A stretch of 64,000 bases of DNA, from contig OZ020526.1 of assembly GCA_963971425.1 (NCBI GenBank), forward strand, positions 18,815,173-18,879,172. The letters run 5' to 3'. The notes beneath the pieces were generated by a model. It had not been told where the DNA came from. It did not search any database and worked only from the letters and a program-made list of their open reading frames with translations. Source of the DNA: Bryoerythrophyllum caledonicum. Its lineage: Eukaryota; Streptophyta; Bryopsida; Pottiales; Pottiaceae. A program made the position numbers and the translations under genes. Positions 11,304 to 21,100 of this stretch are shown one piece after another (the first letter of the stretch is position 1; the number at the start of each line of letters is the position of its first letter).

Positions 11304-14300
11304 TTACTGCGTAAGGTTCTCGGGAGCACGAGCCGAGGAATGTCGGTAACCTTGCGAATCTAAGAAATCGCGCAGTCTTTGAAGCCTCATTCCGAGCCCG
11401 TCTCGGTTACAAGGGAGGGAATGAGCAATCTGCTGCAGTGGATGAAGCATGCCGGCATCAATATCTGCCTCGATTCTGGACAATGTCGCATCCATACTTC
11501 GTAACCCGGCGTCCAAGTGCCGCGCCAGTATCGGTTGCCGATACGCCTTATCGAGGAGCTTCAAAATGAGTTGGTGCATGCGGTCGAAGTCATCTGACCA
11601 CACACTTCCCAGTTCTCGTGTTGGCGATGTGTCGAAACATACATCTCGGTCACATGATCTTGAAGGCAAGATATCGTTGGCGTCGATATCGAGAACAGGC
11701 CGTAGGATTTCCGATCTCTGGTCGTTGGAGAGCAGGAGATTTGTCATACCTCCTTGGGCCGTGCCGCGTAGAGAACCGAGGTATCGGGCAATCTTGCCCG
11801 AGGCGAGGTCGGGTCTCGTTAACTCGAGTACTTTAACTTGATGCTTCCAGATGTTCCCTTTCTGGGAATACACACACTCGCAGACGGCCCACTCTGTGCA
11901 GGGATTGTATACAGCGTACGCAATGTGACCTCGTTTCGAAGACCTAACCAAAGCCGGTCCTCCAATATACATTGGCAATACGACGTTTTCGTTTGGGATC
12001 GAATTGGCTTGAATAATGGAGTTTACCATAATCTGCCTCAACTTCTTGTTCTTCACGAACCCGTTCTGTTTACTCCAGTCGGTGTAGTCATATTTCTCAA
12101 TGACATTCCCAGTGAGCTCATAGATAAGCCAGTCCATCCGTCGGCCGATAAGCTTCCTTTTCGACTGTCGCAAGACGGATTTCATGTTCGAATGGAATGA
12201 CTCTATCGCAGCTGTGGTATCCTGGCCCGCATGAGGGATCTTTCTATCTCCCACTACCCACATATGGATTTTCGGCATCCATTCCTTGTCAAAATACTTC
12301 CAGTACTCCTTTGCATCTGGAATGCGTGCCTTTGCCTCCATATAGACGTGTTGAACCCACTCTAACAACGTCCAGATCCTCGTAGGAGGTCCTCTCGTAG
12401 CAGGGTCATCGCAATCACTTGGTGTCTCAGACATGTACATAAGATCCCCTACAGTACGCAATGCAGCAGCTCTCGTCTCCATGTCTTTCAACTTCGCACA
12501 AGCGTTCTTTTGCCAGGCTCGACGCACGTGCCACAAGCATAGGAACAGAAACGACCGAGGCCAAACTTCCCTGCGATAAGTAAAAACACGATAACCCATC
12601 AGATAACCCGGCACGATACGAGAAAGCCGGAACGCCGATATGTCGTATCATCCCGACCTGAACCTGACGTACAAAAGGCAAGATATGAAACCAGAGGGGG
12701 TATTCTGTGAGTCTCTATAGTTTCTTACCGGAGTGAGTTGATCTCGTTATCGGCGTCGTCGAGTACGAATGCTGTAGGTCTCCATCTTGGGTTGATTTGC
12801 TCTAGCTTCTCTTTTAGAGCGTGCATCCAAGGCACTAGATCACTTTGTTTTGATCTCGCGGTGATTATAAAGGCGACGGGCACGCCATTCCTCCAGTCGT
12901 CGAACACCATCATCGTGAATAGAGGGTACTGTAAACAATAGGAAATATTAGTACTAGAAGATACGAATCGATGTAGCAGAAGTTCGTAGATAGGATGAGT
13001 AGACACATTCAGAGCGAATCGTAAAGGCGCATACCTTCTTGTTGTTTGTAGCGAAGGTCCCGTCTATCGCAATAATGCTATCGTGCCCATAGTTGAGCAT
13101 CATCCGCAGCTGAAAGGGGGTCTGAATCCCTATCACGAAGGGCACGTTGTCAGAGTTCAAGACCCCTTCTATCTTAGTCCCCGGATCCTGGTAGTAGAAT
13201 ACCATCTCTCGATTCTCTCGTACCCACATTCTAACACTCTCGGCATCATTATGGTGCTTCTGGTAGAGTTCTTGCGCACGGACGCCACAAATGTTCCGAA
13301 TATCCTCCATGCTCAGGAAACAATCCCGAGAAGGTGTGAGCGTGCCCTCATCGCGTCCTTTGAGTATCAACCTCTGATGCTTTAGTTTAATCGATTCCAT
13401 AGGAACGAGCTCGTCGTACTGCCGTAGAACCCAATCTCTAACCTCCTCCGATATGCACTTTCGGAATCTGAGTCTCCCCCTTGTGATGTTTACCTTATCG
13501 TGAACGATAATGCCCTCTCTATCAACGTGATCTTTGCAGAAGTACCCTATCTCGGCGATAGATGGTAGAAAGTAGTACCTCTTTACATAGAATCTACATT
13601 GGCAGCCCACCTTCATAGACCCTCCCTCCTTCGCGTCAGTAGCACGAGGGCCTTTCTGACCACGTCCTGAGTATATCTGTTTTCCTTTCCGATTGTATCG
13701 TCGTGCTGTGGGTGCCATATCGGGAGTGATATCGTCGATCTTGTCTCTATTGTCTTGGGGACCGTATTGACAACGCCATCTGCAACGACAGCCGAGAACT
13801 TTTAGTGATGGATACAGTGCGCAGTAGACGATATGACAGTAACCCTCGTAACAGCAATGACCATCTTACCGTTGAAGCTCGATGGGGCAGTTCCAGCGAT
13901 AGTGGGTCTTATCTCCCACGTTCGTGTGGTCGAATTTATCCCGCACGAATGTGGTCTCGACGTCCTTTCGGCCTGATTGCTCACCGTTCACGAAATCCAT
14001 TACTCTATCCCATGGAATGTAGGCGATAAGCTTCGATTGCTTTCCCTCACCGGGGTCATGATCAGGAAGACCATGGAGGTCATCAACAGCGGACTTCGTC
14101 TCCCTCTCGGCCTCAATATTCCACCTCAGATCTTTCCAAGTTAGCAAACCAGGTGGAGGCTTATGTAATGCATCACGCATCCTAAGAACCTTGTGACCAT
14201 GCTTCATGAGGTACCGAGCGTGCGGGCCTTCTCGGATAGCTGTATCTAGATCTTGCACACCCTCCTCACGCACACCAGCAGGCTTCTTTCGACCCTGCCG

Positions 14301-14411
14301 CCTCCATCCTCTCGCTGCCACCCCGTTATCGGCTCCACTCCGAACTGGTACCTCACTTGCATCCACACCTGGGAAGACCGGCGGCAGGAGATTCAGATCC
14401 AGGAACTCCAT
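11304..14411 (-). CDS. Mutator-like (MULE) DDE transposase with N-terminal EAR motif
   Basis: Four exons on the minus strand join in phase: 14411-13870, 13779-13035, 12928-12729, 12570-11304, giving 917 aa. Residues 5-10 read DLNLLP, a match to the plant EAR motif DLNxxP. Residues about 184-270 carry Cys and His spaced like the FAR1/GCM-type zinc finger of MULE transposases (GCQCRFYVKRY...YFCKDH). The RNase-H-like catalytic core follows: Asp420 in AIDGTFATN, Asp486/487 in FVLDDADNE, the family CLWHVRRAWQK block at 507-517, and Glu619 in AIESFHSNMK. A SWIM-like segment follows (CEC at 726-728, KHQ at 738-740) in which the usual Cys before KH is Trp737. The protein should bind the terminal repeats and cut and join DNA in the nucleus. 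Transcription probably starts in or near the right terminal repeat. The frame is intact. Confidence 0.9.
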
Positions 14412-14543
14412 TCCCGCTGCCTATCGGTGACACTCTACTCTCCCGCGAGCACAACAAATGGCGCCGCAATGAACACGGGCTGGGGAGACGTTGCAAGCCG
14501 AGTCCAACATAAATCATCTACATCATATCTGCTCCTCGGATTG

Positions 14544-14857
14544 CCCGGATGATACTGGCTTATCGGCGGCAGAGGGCGGGTGGATGGGTCCCACCGGTAC
14601 ACGTGGGCGTGGATCCGTTCCTAGGCCGTTAGCCGATATGGTGTTATCGGGTCTCGGGGTCTGCGCCGATAGCAGGGGCGGGCAGGCGCTTATCGGGATG
14701 GATCGGGCAGGGATCTCGGAAAGGGCGAGAGGCGCTGGAAGGAAAAGACGCGGACAAGGGGGCGGAAAGATGCTTTTGGGGGACGGCCGCGGGAGACGGA
14801 AAGAAGACCAAAACAGGGCCTGACAGCCCGAACACGGATTGAACCTAGTGAGCGGGT
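14544..14857 (-). repeat. Right terminal inverted repeat, 314 bp
   Basis: Mirror of 4607-4920, ending GAACCTAGTGAGCGGGT at 14857 and followed by the second GATTTGG. The near identity of the two arms implies a recent insertion. Five CGATA/TATCG motifs lie in the inner half (about 14560-14700). The arm ends about 130 bp upstream of the transposase start codon, so it probably carries the transposase promoter. Confidence 0.95.
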
Positions 14858-14864
14858 GATTTGG
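14858..14864. repeat. Right target-site duplication (GATTTGG)
   Basis: Exact copy of 4600-4606. Removing the element and one copy restores an uninterrupted palindrome at the insertion site (arms 4584-4594 and 4598-4606 plus 14865-14866). Confidence 0.85.
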
Positions 14865-15712
14865 AGAGTGTTCCTGTAATGTATGCGCAAATCTGAATTT
14901 CAAATTTCACAACCTAATTCCTCATGGATTTCATGCAAATTGAGTCTTAAACACCTTCATAGTCGCATTTTGGGTTTCGTGGGCACTAAAGGGTTGAATT
15001 CGTTCAACTACAATGCATACATACAAATATAATGCCACATATTAGACTTTTCTTGAAATTCTTTTTTGAATAGGAAAGATCATAGGAAATATCCCATGAA
15101 GATGCCCCCTTGCAAAAGTCAACCACAAATATGGTGAAAATATTGCATGGACCCGCATTGAATCTTCTTTCCTACAAATTTGTTGGATTGCGGCTCATTG
15201 CATTCGTCGGAAGCATGCAGATCCAAACAATTTTCTGCAGTTCACAGCTCACGTAGAATTGAACTATTGGTAGAGCTATTTGCAGATTACTTTAAAAGTG
15301 ACCACCTATGGACTTGTTGTCATTAAAGGGTTAAATATGAAGAAATAACAATGAACTATTGGTAGAGCTATTCACAAATTACTTTAAAAGTGACCACCTA
15401 TGGGGCTCGTCATCCTTAATCTATTAACACCTAAGTGGACCATGAGAGCCTAGGAGAATCTACGAGCATAGTAGATTAAACAGAACACAATGGATACATT
15501 TCAGCACAGAATGGGTACATTTCAGTGCAACCCACTTCACGGAAATCACTACACTTTGTTAATGCCTTCATAGATTGGAGATTGGAGAGATCCGTTGAAA
15601 AGCTAACAAGGAGCTCCAAATCCATTCAGAGTACGCAAGAGACAATGGCCAATTGTGGAAAGAATTACAAGAGCAAAAGTACCAGAATCAACCGTGCCAA
15701 GCCCTCGTAGGC
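14865..15712. other. AT-rich spacer with a short tandem duplication
   Basis: No gene is seen. It includes two copies of a segment beginning GAACTATTGGTAGAGCTATT at 15261 and 15353 (period 92 bp), both running to GTGACCACCTATGG. A related sequence recurs near 31990-32035, so this is a dispersed repeat that has duplicated locally. Confidence 0.6.
15261..15402. repeat. Tandem duplication, 92-bp period, two copies
   Basis: About 50 bp in each copy is strongly conserved (GAACTATTGG to CACCTATGG). The spacer between copies contains ATTAAAGGGTTAAA, a sequence typical of the ends of the TTAA-flanked elements elsewhere in this window. Confidence 0.7.
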
Positions 15713-16132
15713 ATTAAAGGGTTAAAGGGTTTAATCCTTAAAGGTCTTAGAGGCCACATTTAGGTTGCAACATGATATTTTTGTGTATTTGACATACAAG
15801 GTGTAAGAATTGATGTATATGATAGTTGGAAAAGTTTATTTTTGTGTTGAGCCCGGTCTAGAGACACATGACAATTTTAATTTAGATAACTATTGCACCT
15901 ACTACAAGCTCTAGAAGTTGCAAGATGTCATGTATTTTACATGTATGGTGTTGTATTTGTATTTGAGCATGATAAGGTTCTGATATTGAAATGACCTCTG
16001 AATGAAACATATTAGTTGAAGAATTTTCAATCAAAAGGTGTATGTCTTGCTAAAATATAGTTTATTTTTTGTATGTTAAGAGTAAAATACGTGACACTAT
16101 ATATTTTCTTCCACTGACCTTGAAGGGTTAAT
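15713..16132. mobile_element. TTAA-type non-autonomous element, extended copy
   Basis: Bounded on the left by ATTAAAGGGTTAAAGGGTTT and on the right by TGACCTTGAAGGGTTAAT. The right 230 bp match the elements at 29399-29632 and 33685-33905 (shared blocks such as TGATAAGG, GAAGAATTTTCAATC and TGTCTTGCTAAAAT). No coding potential. Confidence 0.6.
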
Positions 16133-16148
16133 ATAGAGAGAAAGTGAG

Positions 16149-17286
16149 TACAGTACCTTCACATAAGTATACGTATGCTTATGCTATAGTATAGTACTTT
16201 TTGCTTATGTACATTTCTACACTACAGTGCTGCCAACTTTGACACCCTCCTGAGTGCCGAAAAGTTGTCAATGTAAAATGAAATTTTTGGCACAAGATCA
16301 TTTCTTTGTTGTAAACATGTGTGCCAAATTTCAAGTCCAGAAGATGAATACCAAAAAAGATATTCAAAATTTGCCAACATATGTAGCTATGAGAAAAGTT
16401 TTATAGCTGCCAACTTTGACACACTCCCAAGGATTGAATTTTTTGTTTTTGCCCATGAAATTTTTGACATGAGACTATCTTTGTCATGAACACATGTGTG
16501 CTAAATTTGAAGGCCATAATATCTACATATCAAAAGATTATTGAGATCTACCAACATTTATAATTGTGAGAAACATTTCATTGCTGCCAACCTTGACACC
16601 CTCCCAAGGATTGAATTTTTTATTTTTTCCCTAAGATTTTAGACATGAGACCACCTCTATGTTGATTATAGGTGTGCTTAATTTCAAGTCCAATAGATCC
16701 ACAAAAGAAAAGAAACAAATCTAAATCTACCAACATGTGTAGTTGTGAAAAACAATCAAGAAAACCATTTCACTATTGCCAACTTTGGCATCCTCCCTAG
16801 GTCTAAAAAGTTCTTAATTGACATATGAAATTTTTGATACAAGATCACTTTATGTTGATAACATGTGTGCCAAAATTCAAGGCAAAAAGATGAATACAAA
16901 TAACCATCTTCAAAATCTATCAACATATGTAGCTATGAGAAACAATTTTGAATATCCTTTTTTTAATTCATCATGTGGCCTTGGAATTTGGCACACTTGC
17001 TATAAACATAGAGATGATCTTGTGCCAAAAATTTCACAATAGACTAAAAAAAAAAAATCAACCCTAGGAAGGGTGTCACGGTTACCAACTTTGAATGGCT
17101 CGCAACTACAAATCTTAGTAGACTTGAGATTTAGCACACATGTTGACAACATAGAAACGATCTTGTGACAAAATTTTATGGCAAATTGACAATTTTTCAG
17201 CCCTCAGAAGGGTGTCAAAGTTGGCAGCAGTGTAGTGTGGAAACGTACACAAGGAAAAAGTCTGTAAACTTATGTGAGGGTACTGT
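16149..17286. mobile_element. Foldback-like element with 177-bp internal subrepeats
   Basis: Terminal inverted repeats ACAGTACCTTCACATAAGTA (16150) and ACTTATGTGAGGGTACTGT (ending 17286), with a second inner inverted pair CACTACAGTGCTGCCAACTT (16222) and AAGTTGGCAGCAGTGTAGTG (about 17218-17237). Between them, direct subrepeats start at 16229, 16406, 16583 and 16775 with GCTGCCAACTTTGACAC or a variant, spaced 177, 177 and 192 bp. The same subrepeat is inverted at about 17080-17215. Architecture fits a foldback-type non-autonomous element. No clear target duplication was found. A 27-bp stretch starting GTGGAAACGTACAC is duplicated at 17237 and 17284 at the right edge. Confidence 0.7.
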
Positions 17287-18192
17287 GGAAACGTACACAA
17301 GGAAAAAGTCCTCTACAATGAATTTCATGCTCCACTTTGTTGCACCTGTGAAATGCATGGCAATCAATGTTCTTGTCCCTACCCATTACAAGCTAAAGCT
17401 CCTTCATAGTATCCCAAGTTCTTGAAGAGTTGACTGGTATACTATTCACTATATCTACAGTGTAGATTCATTCAATTGATGTGTATCACCTACACTAATA
17501 TACAACAATGCATGTGAAATTGACTGATTCGGTATTTGTTTTTCAAGCAAGTTTGTGCTAGTCGACAATTGCATGTAAACTTTCCAATTAGTGTAGAAAA
17601 TTGAACTATGCTAGTCCACATTACATTCAGTAAAAGGTGTAGTTCCCCCAAACCTTTTCCAAGCTAAGTCACCCTCTCCATGTGGTCCCGGTTACTAGAA
17701 GAATCATCGTAGCTAAAGTGTTGTGTGATCTTACCACACGAGTACCATCAAGTATCAATGATGCAGAACATGTTTGCAGCCAAAACCCTTTGGATAATTT
17801 CCAATTAACTCTATGGTGCGCACAATATGCAACATCAAGGTTCCAGTAAAGAATTGTAAAACGAGTAGATAACCATGGCAGTCGCAAATTTCCGCAAATT
17901 ATTTATACAGTGTACCTCTCAGCCTGGTTGTGGACTGGTGCTGCTTGTGGACTGGTGCTGCTTGGCTGGTGGCCGTCAGGTAATCCTCCGACCCACAGAA
18001 CGTCACTTGGCATATACATACCTCCGTAACAAATCCTTCCTACCTGATTCCTATACAAGCTTAAGTGCACAATTATGAACTCCCATTCAACTCAAAGAAT
18101 GATGTGGTGCATACGGGCCATGAAGCCTGGGAAAAATATAAGAACCTGGTCTCCAACCCGAACCGCTCACAACTCACCGTTGTGCCTCTAAC
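17287..18192. other. Spacer downstream of the ORP gene
   Basis: Includes the probable 3' UTR of the ORP gene at its right end. A 17-bp unit TTGTGGACTGGTGCTGC occurs twice in tandem at 17928-17961. No gene is seen. Confidence 0.55.
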
Positions 18193-21100
18193 CTACATGA
18201 TATCAGGACAATTCTCCCAATCTTGCTTCTCCCGAGCTTCCCAGTACGTGCCCTTGTAAACCCATGATGGCTCTGTGTTACCATCTTCAATTGTCTTCAC
18301 CTCCGACACTCCAGGCTCCCGCTGTTACACAGAACATCCCATCAGTTTTAGTGGGGTTCTAAATTCCAGAAATGCAGATCATTATCTACTTCTCGTCATT
18401 TCAGCATACTTGCTGGATTTACGGGTTGACGGTGATACAATTCGAGCTTAAAAACTGATTAGAGAGATACGGATCCCATTCCTTCTACCACTACGAGGGT
18501 AGGCAACCTTGAAAGAAAGTTTGAAGTGCACCTCGGTAAACCACATGTTCTGCCATTCTATCCCCTGCTCTTTTCGCACACGCCGTGCAATCCTCTGTTT
18601 CTCTTCCAGGCGCAGCTTTTCTGGAGTTGCTTTCTCAAGGTCCCCGTCCTCCTGAAAGACAGAATGTCAGAATAGCCTTCTCAATAGCCATAAAAAACAA
18701 GAACGAATTAAAGAAGAAAATAGGAAAATATGATATACTTGGCGCAAATCGACTCAAAATCGTACTAACCAGTGCACGCTGATCAGGTCGAAACCTTGAA
18801 TCAGTGGGAGGAAGGAAATCAGACAGCTTAGGTGTCAACTCTGCAAGTAAAAAAAATATCAAATACCCGCACTGTAGTTAGATGAATGTGGTACTAAACG
18901 GATAAAGAGCCGATTCGTCAAGCTGCAAGACAATGGTATTTCACCTATCATTCAGTGAAGCATCATAGACACTCCGCATCGAAGAACAAACCTCGATGCA
19001 CGTAAAAATGGACTCACCATTAAGGCCTAGCGTATATCGTGTGAAGCAATATTGCTGACGATAGTCTTCAATTAGCTCCGGTGCTTTCCAAAGGAGTCTC
19101 ACATCGGGACCATTGACATCAAAGTTGGTGCATTTCTCTGGACACGAATATATCGCTTCCATATAATTGCCAAAAATAGTGTAGTGAGCAACCCCTTCAG
19201 CATCATAAATCTGCCAATGACAAACTAGCGGAATTAGAATCTTCATCAATCTCAAAACTCTGGATCGAGAACCTATGAAACAACAACAAAACTGAAATCT
19301 AAAGAAGACATTAAAGTCGACAGCGAGCAAAGCACGAAAGGTGAAACGAAATTAACCGTAGAGTATACGAAACAAGCCAAGTTACACCTTAAGGGTACAC
19401 ATAACAAACCTTCCCAGTGATGCGGCATTGCTCCCTGCTAGTTGCTTTGTGAAAACGAACACGAGCTACATCCCCTGTGCTGTGGTTTACCACAGAAACC
19501 TCTCCGTAATTATCAATCCATGCTTTACCAACGACAACATTGTGAATACAAAGAGTTGCACGGTTAAATGTGAAATGATCTCCGAACTTTGGGATTTTCA
19601 GATGGACCGCTCCATTGCATAGCACCTGACAAGAAACAATTTCACATCAGTGCTGCGATGAGATTGAATACTTTCACTCTGTTCAATTGTAAAAAAGGGA
19701 ACCAAGCATTTCTGAAATAATAACACGCTGACTGACCTCGATACTTCTTCCCCAGAATTTGTTCTTGATCTCGATCTCGCCGTATACTTGATACGATCCA
19801 GCCGTGTTTTCACTTTGAAAAGCTAATATTGGTGGGTGATGACTGACCTGCAAATGTAAGGTGACCTCAGCGATCAATCCCATACGACTAAGTGTAAAAT
19901 CGGTGTCACCTTCGTATGCAGGACGATTTTCTAATAGAAAATTTTCCAAATGCCTATTCATAAATGGAAATACTACCAAACAAAATTCTGTCCTAAGACA
20001 TGCAATTTCGGTGATCAACCAACCCCAAGATTCTTCATCAAAGGAATGCAACATGTATACTGCGTATAAAAAAAATATAACAGAATCGCACCTGCTCAGC
20101 CAGAAACCAGTATTGATTATCTTGGTACTCGTACGTTTCTCCCAACAAAGGATTAAAAGGTTTAGCGTCACGATGAATACTTCCATAATAGCTTGAACAA
20201 GTAAAGGCAGTGGCCAAAAGCAAGCGTTCCAAAGAGCTTTTCTTCTGAACCGCTTGCTCCAATAAATGCCTGCAAAAAAGGTATCAACTCGAGGTTATCC
20301 AACTGAAAGCTCAAGACAAATCTAAGAATTCTTGTAGTATACAATTGCTTTGAAAATTGCATCTAGACGAACCACCAGAAAAGAAATTCGACGCATGATG
20401 ATATTTACCGATTCTGGAGTTCTTCTGCACACTTCTGGAGTACTGAAAGAGGTTCGTTGATGGTGGCAGGCATTGTGATATGGTTCAGATCTCTGCCCAC
20501 TGCGTTCTTTAATACTGTCCAAACAGTAAAACCTCGAGAAAGTGGTCTAGGAGCTGGTAATCTGTAAGCAGATAGCAATGGTTACAGAAGGAATGGTTAT
20601 AAAAGGATCCGTGCAATGGGAGAATTCCCAACTTACCAAGTGATGGTGTCAGGAACATCAAACCGATCCTTGAAAAGTAGGCATGTCGACAAGCAACTCA
20701 CCTCGTCCTTGGCTGATCAATCTCTTCACCTTCAGCTTCAGACAAAAAATCAGGATCACCAGTATCAGCTTCTTCAGGAGGCTCCTGATTGCCGTCGGCA
20801 GCCAAAATTCCTTGTTCGTCTGGCGACGTAGATCGGGCCGCAAACTCATGATGATTCAAGACCTCTAAGGCCTCAAAGTACTCCTGCCACAGAAACAAAA
20901 CGCAACTGCAGATGTAGACCATGTCTTTAACAGATCCGGATCATATGGAAATTGAGACCCTATCGAAAAGACCTTTCCACAAATTAACACAAGTCATACT
21001 CTTCCAGAAAATTATTTCCTCACGAACACTATCACTCAATCAAACAACCAATCCAGACACTAAACTTATACCAAAGACCATATCTGCAGATACTATTAAA

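Larger units (their letters stand above)
4741..14700. repeat. Dispersed CGATA/TATCG motif array confined to the transposon
   Basis: By hand count the 5-mer CGATA or its complement TATCG occurs about 97 times in the 10.25-kb element, on average one per about 105 bp. Random expectation for both strands is about 20. The left flank (1-4599) has 3 and the right flank to about 18,000 has none that I found. About a third extend to CCGATA/TATCGG, often CCGATAA. Copies occur in the terminal repeats, introns, the inter-gene spacer and all reading frames of the coding exons, so no single protein repeat explains them. Dense spots include 9750-9860, 10790-10970, 11240-11270, 11530-11690 and 13680-13740. 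The motif has a CpG, which is normally lost in methylated transposons. Confidence 0.8.
4607..14857. mobile_element. Complete Mutator-like DNA transposon with Ulp1-type second gene
   Basis: A 10,251-bp element defined by 314-bp terminal inverted repeats and a 7-bp direct duplication of flanking DNA. It holds two long multi-exon genes facing each other: a zinc-finger/Ulp1 protease gene (5691-10894, plus) and a DDE transposase gene (11304-14411, minus). Base composition is clearly more GC-rich than the AT-rich flanks. Both reading frames are intact, the transposase keeps its DDE residues and the protease its H-D-Q-C residues, and the two terminal repeats differ at one position that I could see, so the copy looks young and possibly autonomous. 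MULEs that carry Ulp1-like genes are known in plants (Kaonashi/KI-MULE, CUMULE, VANDAL). Which of these lineages this belongs to cannot be told without a tree. Confidence 0.93.

Noticed and set aside
16229..16950. Regularly spaced repeats that might suggest a CRISPR array
   Set aside because: The spacing is 177 bp with similarity running through whole units, in plant nuclear DNA; this is a transposon subrepeat.
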